Shown piece by piece: positions 60,501 through 64,000 of a DNA stretch of 64,000 nucleotides. The translations under genes and the position numbers were made by a program. Origin of the DNA: Rhizobium herbae. GTDB lineage: Bacteria > Pseudomonadota > Alphaproteobacteria > Rhizobiales > Rhizobiaceae. The notes beneath the pieces were generated by a model. The model saw only the letters and a program-made list of their open reading frames with translations, did no database searches and was not told where the DNA came from. The number at the start of each line of letters is the position of its first letter. Position 1 is the stretch's first letter. The stretch covers positions 124,001-188,000 of the forward strand of contig NZ_JAGGJV010000012.1 of assembly GCF_017873135.1 (NCBI RefSeq), in the 5' to 3' direction.

Positions 60501-61541
60501 GTAGGTTTCGTCAAGCACGGCGCTGTCGTCAACGGAAGGCAGCTCTGTTTCCTCATCTGAAACAGACCTAGCGTTGTCGTTGATCACCGCGTCTGCTGCA
60601 TTGAATGCCGCAAGGTCATCCTCGGGTTCTCCCGTTAAGGTGCTGGTCGATGCCTCATCGGCATCCGCACCGTCGGTTTCGTCCAGCGAATCGATGAAGC
60701 CTTCGCTTTCCGGAGCGATTTCCTCGATCTGTTCGATTTCGTCGATGACGTCGTCCGGCACGGTCGCCGGCGCAAGAAGCGGTGCGGCCTTGTTGGATAT
60801 GACGGGCTCGTCTGCGGTCGCCGCGGTGCTTGCTTCTTCGATTTCGCGGAAATCGGCTCCCGGATCGAGGTTGCCGAGAATGGTCTCGACCGCGAACAGC
60901 AGATGCAGGGCAGGACGTTCCGACAGCTTGCCGATCGCGGCGGGCAGGTGGCCCTTGCCGGTCGGGATCGGTCGCTTGAGCAGCCAGTCGCTGTCGCGGG
61001 CAACGGCAGCCACCAGCGAGCGGCAGGTCTGTGGTGTCATGGAGAGGGCCTGGAACCCGGGGGAGGCGGCCAGGATGCCGCCGTCGCCGTCGAGCACGGC
61101 CATATGCGTATCGGGATCGTCGAAGCCGGAGATCATCCGTGCTGCGCGATCTTCGAGGCCAAGCGGCTTGCCGGTACGCGGGGCTGCAAAGAGGATGGCC
61201 GTTTCGCCCGGCCGCACGGTGATCATCTCGACCGATGCGCCGACCGAAGCGCGCTGGAAGCCGGCGGAGATACGCATCAGGAACGTTCGCTTGTCTCCGC
61301 TGTGTTTCAGCTGCCTGGCGGCAGCTTCCATCTGGCGATAGGATGCTTCGCCGCGGTTGGCGCCGCTGTCGATGAAATCGTAGATCGATGGCTGGCCGAA
61401 CAGGAAGGCGCCTTCGCCATTCGACCAGAGCACCTGGTTCATGTCCGGTGAAAACAGGACGGCGGCGTCCCCCTTGGCAAAATGCTCCCGCACCCGCTCG
61501 TGAACGGCGATGTCGATAAAGGGATACGATCTTGCGGGCAT
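57591..61541 (-). CDS. cbrA: Multi-PAS sensor histidine kinase CbrA
   Basis: 1316 residues from ATG 61541 (TTG 61562 is upstream). Soluble. PAS-like segments at about 20-110, 480-600, 820-880 and 950-1015 are separated by two acidic, low-complexity linkers (about 230-475 and 605-760). HisKA at about 1085-1150 contains the phospho-site FLARVSHEIRTPLNAIIGFS and the PdhS/DivJ/PleC-type continuation DMMASEHFGPIGNPRYVEYA. HATPase at about 1187-1304 has the N box (LNILSNAIRFTPSGG) and GDGTGLGLPLTKAMAEA. In S. meliloti CbrA acts through DivK on CtrA and affects cell cycle, motility, exopolysaccharide and symbiosis. Place and domain order support the name. Confidence 0.88.
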   Translation of the reverse strand: MPARSYPFIDIAVHERVREHFAKGDAAVLFSPDMNQVLWSNGEGAFLFGQPSIYDFIDSGANRGEASYRQMEAAARQLKHSGDKRTFLMRISAGFQRASVGASVEMITVRPGETAILFAAPRTGKPLGLEDRAARMISGFDDPDTHMAVLDGDGGILAASPGFQALSMTPQTCRSLVAAVARDSDWLLKRPIPTGKGHLPAAIGKLSERPALHLLFAVETILGNLDPGADFREIEEASTAATADEPVISNKAAPLLAPATVPDDVIDEIEQIEEIAPESEGFIDSLDETDGADADEASTSTLTGEPEDDLAAFNAADAVINDNARSVSDEETELPSVDDSAVLDETYSEAAEPQPSLSPDEPPEQIAPDDDAAVEARNADENTDRPVTDETAADFPIETVASEPLLDEPIEPSETPEAPAEESTAPDETPLTEPDRVADSAGAATDATTAESDLAGPVDVTSEDMPDEENTTEEAAQGFVFNPNSRAVRFVWKIDADGRFSEISEEFATAVGPNSADIAGRSFTELADRYHLDPGNTIGELLKRRDTWSGKTIYWPVEGTGLQVPVDLAALPTYSRNREFDGFRGFGIVRVADTVDDEQAMGLTFGEQPAPAQETAPEEADDGKSETDALSGDRETAEKDVVAYEGVVSDETDTGDLESASDVASEPPALESDDDLFAGLEDELPAVDEPPEDPFRGERPALKLVESLGRRASDKVIQLDNHRPQSTETLSRSEQAAFREIARQLGENFGKRSNEDVPVKGEPVIADPFEGTTPKTEETDKDDFAGIDDAGVPTAENDLPEALAAIAPARIGGNSSLTPEILDNLPLALLVHSGDDLFHANSEFLKLTGYADLDELREEGGIDALFAGDDDGLFDLPDGTMMVIRNDGQLVPVSARLQSIRWEDKSALMMALSATQTAPAPVVVPENELAALSEESAQAPEIQALRMETEELHSILETATDGVVVVGADGEIRSVNRSASALFNYDDGEIRGKPFAMLFAHESQKAVLDYLAGLSGHGVASVLNDGREVIGREASGGFIPLFMTMGRLSSSNGFCAVIRDITQWKRTEEELRNAKRAAETANAHKSDFLARVSHEIRTPLNAIIGFSDMMASEHFGPIGNPRYVEYAGDIGRSGRHVLDIVNDLLDISKIEAGEMDLEFTAVEINDAVSEAVALVQPQANSQRVIIRTSLSGSVPNVVADNRSIKQIALNILSNAIRFTPSGGQIVVSTAYEANGSVILRIRDTGVGMTRTELEQAMKPFRQVTTGARKRGDGTGLGLPLTKAMAEANRAQFSINSAPNEGTLVEISFPSQRVLAN

Positions 61542-61582
61542 CGGCTGACCTGGTTTGCGCAACCGTCACACGGACGGGATTG

Positions 61583-61597
61583 TTAACAGTCTATTAA
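61583..61597. promoter_or_regulatory. Perfect CtrA-type site upstream of cbrA
   Basis: TTAA-N7-TTAA with N7 = CAGTCTA, matching the CtrA full-site consensus exactly. It lies 42-56 bp upstream of the cbrA ATG. The same bases overlap a perfect 14-bp palindrome GTCTATTAATAGAC (61589-61602). Confidence 0.65.
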
Positions 61598-61688
61598 TAG
61601 ACGCCGCCGCGCCAAGGGTCCAGCGAACAGACCATGGCCCACAAGCCTTTCGCGGCGAAAGGTTAATGCGGGTGAATTTAAGGGATGG

Positions 61689-61718
61689 TGCAGTGCACAA
61701 ATATATTGCAATGCACAA
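61689..61718. promoter_or_regulatory. Direct repeats overlapping the phasin promoter, PhaR-type operator candidate
   Basis: TGCAGTGCACAA (61689-61700) and TGCAATGCACAA (61707-61718) agree in 11 of 12 positions at 18-bp spacing. TGC-rich sites of this kind bind the PHB repressor PhaR in Paracoccus; the assignment here is inferred. Confidence 0.6.
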
Positions 61719-61734
61719 TGAAATCGCCTATATA
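61706..61734 (+). promoter_or_regulatory. Promoter of the phasin gene
   Basis: TTGCAA (61706-61711), 17-bp spacer, TATATA (61729-61734). With the preceding C the -10 reads CTATAT, the rhizobial consensus. The second direct repeat covers the -35. Confidence 0.65.
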
Positions 61735-61790
61735 GACATCATCACACAACGGGTGCCTCATGAGAGGGCCCAAACCAAGGAGCGCAGATC

Positions 61791-62240
61791 ATGGCTACCA
61801 AGAAAATCGACGACGTCTTTTCGCTTACATCGTTCGACCCGGCAAAGGTCACCGAAACCTTCCGCGATTTCGCGGAAAAGGGTGCTGCCCAGTCCAAGGA
61901 CGCCTATTCCAAGATGAAGACCGCCGCCGAAGACGCGACGAAGACCGTCGAGGCGACGCTGGAAAGCGCACAGTCCGGTTCCGTCGCTCTCGGCCTCAAG
62001 GCCATCGAAGCGCTGCGCACCAATGCCGAGAATTCGCTCTCGCACATGGAAGCGCTGATGGGCGTCAAGTCCGTTTCGGAACTCTTCGAACTGCAGACGG
62101 CCTTCATCCGCAAGCAGGCCGAGCTTGCCATGGAGCAGGCAAAGTCGATGCAGGAAGCAACCAAGAAGATTGCCGAGACGGTTGCCAAGCCTGGCAAGGA
62201 TGCCGCCGAAAAGGCATTTGCCGGCTTCAAGAAGGGCTGA
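61791..62240 (+). CDS. phaP: Phasin family protein
   Basis: 149 residues, all helical, no signal peptide. The core (about 20-130) matches phasin-type granule proteins: FRDFAEKGAAQSKDAYSKMK near residue 25 and SVSELFELQTAFIRKQAELA near 93. Coats PHB granules and controls their size. AAGGAG lies before the ATG. The strong promoter and terminator around it suggest high single-gene expression. Confidence 0.92.
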   Translation: MATKKIDDVFSLTSFDPAKVTETFRDFAEKGAAQSKDAYSKMKTAAEDATKTVEATLESAQSGSVALGLKAIEALRTNAENSLSHMEALMGVKSVSELFELQTAFIRKQAELAMEQAKSMQEATKKIAETVAKPGKDAAEKAFAGFKKG

Positions 62241-62281
62241 TTGTCGCCGCGCCAGCTTTGCCGGCAGGGCATCATCAAAGG

Positions 62282-62309
62282 AACCGGGTGGCATGTCACC
62301 CGGTTTTTT
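62282..62309 (+). terminator. Terminator of the phasin gene
   Basis: AACCGGGTG (62282-62290) pairs perfectly with CACCCGGTT (62297-62305), followed by TTTT. Confidence 0.92.
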
Positions 62310-62339
62310 CACATCAAGTGGCAAGTTATGGCTTGCAAA

Positions 62340-62399
62340 AAATACGGACTGCCCGTATTTGACCCGGAAAGCGGGACACGACCTTGTCTGGTCCGCTTT
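62340..62399. other. Two stem-loops upstream of tRNA-His
   Basis: AAATACGG (62340-62347) with CCGTATTT (62353-62360), and AAAGCGG (62368-62374) with CCGCTTT (62393-62399), the latter followed by GTTTTG. They lie in the leader of tRNA-His; function not known. Confidence 0.4.
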
Positions 62400-62406
62400 G
62401 TTTTGT

Positions 62407-62483
62407 GCGGTTGTAGCTCAGTTGGTTAGAGCGCAGGTTTGTGGCACCTGAGGTCGGAGGTTCGAGACCCCCCAACCGTACCA
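62407..62483 (+). tRNA. tRNA-His (GTG)
   Basis: 77 nt including encoded CCA. The anticodon loop TTGTGGC carries GTG between stems CAGGT and ACCTG. Acceptor 5' arm GCGGTTG pairs with CAACCGT (G1 with T72 as wobble). The base before G1 is T, so no G-1 is encoded, and the discriminator is A73. This is the known alphaproteobacterial tRNA-His type. The T stem GGAGG/CCCCC has one A-C mismatch at 51-63. Confidence 0.93.
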
Positions 62484-62569
62484 TTTCTTCCACAATTAAG
62501 TATTTGATTAATTTTTGTTTCGTCTTTTACCGGGCGCGGCTGGTTCTTTCTCAGTTTTTTGCGAATGAT

Positions 62570-62594
62570 GGAACTGTGCCGCAATATACGTGTT
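62570..62594 (+). promoter_or_regulatory. Possible EcfG-type promoter before the histidine kinase gene
   Basis: GGAAC (62570-62574), 16-bp spacer, TGTT (62591-62594), one mismatch from the general-stress sigma consensus GGAAC-N16-CGTT. It lies about 95 bp before the kinase start codon. Weak evidence. Confidence 0.35.
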
Positions 62595-62686
62595 AGTGTC
62601 TTTGAGGATCGGTTTTTCCGAATTGATCCAGGTCCATGCCGGGGATGGCTTTCGCAACGCGAGCCTCTGGCCGAAAGGACACATCC

Positions 62687-63739
62687 ATGACAGCCGTCAC
62701 GCCTCTTCATCCCGAAGCCTCGCTCAGTCTCGCCCTTGCGGTCATTGCATCCTCCAGCGCGCCGATCGTGCTTCTCGACGGCAATCTTTGCGTGATCGCG
62801 GCCAGTACCTCGTTCTACCAGGCATTTCTGATCGACCCCAAGACGGCCGCGGCAAAAAAGTTTTCGCAACTCGGCGCGGGCGAATGGAACGTAGCGCAGT
62901 TATCGGTCTTGCTGGAGGCAACGGCGGCCGGGATCGCGGATGTGCATGGTTACGAGATGGATCTGAAGCGCCCCGCCCAAAATACTCGGCGTCTGGTTCT
63001 CAGCGCTCAGAAGCTTGACCACGCGGACGCGTCGGTCCGGCTGCTTTTGACGGTGGCCGACGTCACGGACGCGCGAGTAGCCGAGAAGGTAAAGGACGAC
63101 CTGCTGCGGGACAAGGCGATCCTCCTCAAGGAGGTTCAGCATCGGGTGGCCAACAGCTTGCAGATCATCGCGAGCATTCTTTTGCAGAGCGCCCGGAAGG
63201 TTCAATCCGAAGAGACCCGCACGCATTTGACATCCGCACACAGCCGGGTGATGTCAATCGCCGCGGTCCAGCAGCAGCTCGCGGCATCCAGTGTCGGAGA
63301 GGTCGAGCTACGCAGCTATTTCGAACAGCTCTGCAGAAGCCTTGGGGCATCCATGATCCACGATCCAGAGCAACTCTCGATCGACGTCAACGTGGACAAA
63401 ACCGTTACCGACGCAAACATCTCCGTAAGCCTTGGTCTCGTCGTCACCGAGCTTGTAATCAATGCGCTCAAGCACGCGTTCCCGAACCAGCGCAAGGGCA
63501 AAATCACCGTCGACTATCACGCCAAAGGAAAAGACTGGACCCTTCAGGTGGGCGATGATGGCATAGGGATGCCGGCGAAAGCGGATGACGCAAAACCCGG
63601 CCTGGGTACAGGTATTGTCGAGGCGCTCAGCAATCAATTGGGGGCCGAGATCACCGTGGCAGATGCTATGCCCGGAACCAGGGTTTCAATTATACACCGG
63701 GATGACGTCGTCATAACCGACGCGCCACAAGCTGCGTGA
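62687..63739 (+). CDS. HisKA_2-type sensor histidine kinase
   Basis: 350 residues from ATG 62687 (AAAGGA upstream). Residues 15-135 form a PAS-like sensor without membrane helices. The phospho-acceptor region LLKEVQHRVANSLQIIASIL near residue 160 is the HisKA_2 type, with the His in VQHRV. The ATPase follows: LVVTELVINALKHAFP near 262 and VGDDGIGMP near 300. Kinases of this group feed the alphaproteobacterial general stress response or orphan regulators. A receiver protein starts about 40 bp after its stop, so the two are a likely pair. Confidence 0.88.
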   Translation: MTAVTPLHPEASLSLALAVIASSSAPIVLLDGNLCVIAASTSFYQAFLIDPKTAAAKKFSQLGAGEWNVAQLSVLLEATAAGIADVHGYEMDLKRPAQNTRRLVLSAQKLDHADASVRLLLTVADVTDARVAEKVKDDLLRDKAILLKEVQHRVANSLQIIASILLQSARKVQSEETRTHLTSAHSRVMSIAAVQQQLAASSVGEVELRSYFEQLCRSLGASMIHDPEQLSIDVNVDKTVTDANISVSLGLVVTELVINALKHAFPNQRKGKITVDYHAKGKDWTLQVGDDGIGMPAKADDAKPGLGTGIVEALSNQLGAEITVADAMPGTRVSIIHRDDVVITDAPQAA

Positions 63740-63780
63740 CCTCCGGCAAGGGCCGCAGGCCAAACGAGACTGAGCACGTC

Positions 63781-64000
63781 ATGGACAATCCACGTATCGC
63801 GGTTCTTGTCGTCGAAGATGAGGCTGTCATCAGAATGAGTATCGTCGAGGAACTGGAGGATGCGGGATTCGAGGTGCTTGAGGCGTCGAATGCGGCGCAG
63901 GCGATCGATATTCTCATTGCCAACAGCAGGATCGAGGTAATGTTCACCGACATCGACATGCCCGGTGGCGTCGACGGCTTGAAGCTTGCGGCATCGGTTC
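63781..64000 (+). CDS. Response regulator receiver protein, N-terminal part
   Basis: 73 residues visible before the window ends. Acidic pocket VVEDEAVIRMS (Glu12, Asp13) and phospho-acceptor Asp57 in VMFTDIDMPGG are clear. The frame is open to the last base, so whether an output domain follows is unknown. It sits 41 bp after the HisKA_2 kinase gene and is its probable partner. Confidence 0.85.
   Translation, partial: MDNPRIAVLVVEDEAVIRMSIVEELEDAGFEVLEASNAAQAIDILIANSRIEVMFTDIDMPGGVDGLKLAASV

Overview
This 64 kb window is a chromosomal segment of a Rhizobiaceae bacterium (Sinorhizobium/Ensifer, Rhizobium or Agrobacterium type). The evidence is the rhizobial flagellar order flgE-flgK-flgL-flaF-flbT-flgD-fliQ-flhA-fliR, the aglR/aglEFGAK alpha-glucoside locus, zwf-pgl-edd, the aceA-potFGHI-acsA2-cbrA-phasin neighbourhood, and a tRNA-His that lacks an encoded G-1 and carries A73. 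From memory the order follows two Sinorhizobium meliloti blocks (flagellar/agl/Entner-Doudoroff, then puuA/mcpZ/aceA/pot/cbrA). Base composition looks uniformly GC-rich. I saw no integrase, transposase, phage gene or CRISPR array, so this reads as core chromosome.

Layout: 1-10.1 kb is the end of a flagellar operon (hook, junction proteins, flagellin translation control, export gate, and four small poorly characterised flagellar-cluster proteins). 10.1-17.8 kb is a surface-glycan locus with four glycosyltransferases, a Wzx-like flippase and a Wzz/GumC-like chain-length protein. folD follows. 18.9-26.8 kb is alpha-glucoside uptake and hydrolysis (aglR, aglEFGAK) with two palindromic AglR-type operators. 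26.9-27.9 kb holds a PilZ-like and a GFA-type protein. 27.9-32.1 kb is the Entner-Doudoroff operon zwf-pgl-edd on the minus strand, the likely sink for the glucose released by AglA. 32.2-35 kb is puuA-puuB (putrescine catabolism), then a HI0933-type flavoprotein.

36.5-44.3 kb holds two chemoreceptors (one McpZ-like with a very large periplasmic region), two previously uncalled small ORFs around a LysR regulator, and an RTX calcium-binding protein. 44.4-47.6 kb is isocitrate lyase with a divergent short-chain-fatty-acyl-type regulator and several TGTAA boxes between them. A fatty acid desaturase, a spermidine/putrescine ABC operon (potFGHI), a small membrane protein and an AsmA-family protein follow. 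55.3-62.3 kb contains acetoacetyl-CoA synthetase, a structured RNA candidate ending in a strong terminator, the multi-PAS kinase CbrA with a perfect CtrA-type site in front of it, and a phasin with a strong promoter overlapped by direct repeats. The window ends with tRNA-His, an HisKA_2-type histidine kinase and the start of a response regulator.

The most interesting items are regulatory rather than a new multi-gene system: the CtrA box at cbrA, the RNA candidate at 57.4-57.56 kb, the operator sets at agl, aceA and the phasin gene, a 50-residue gene with a near-ideal ribosome binding site, and a 27-codon leader overlapping the LysR start. I found no convincing undescribed multi-gene defence or biosynthetic system.
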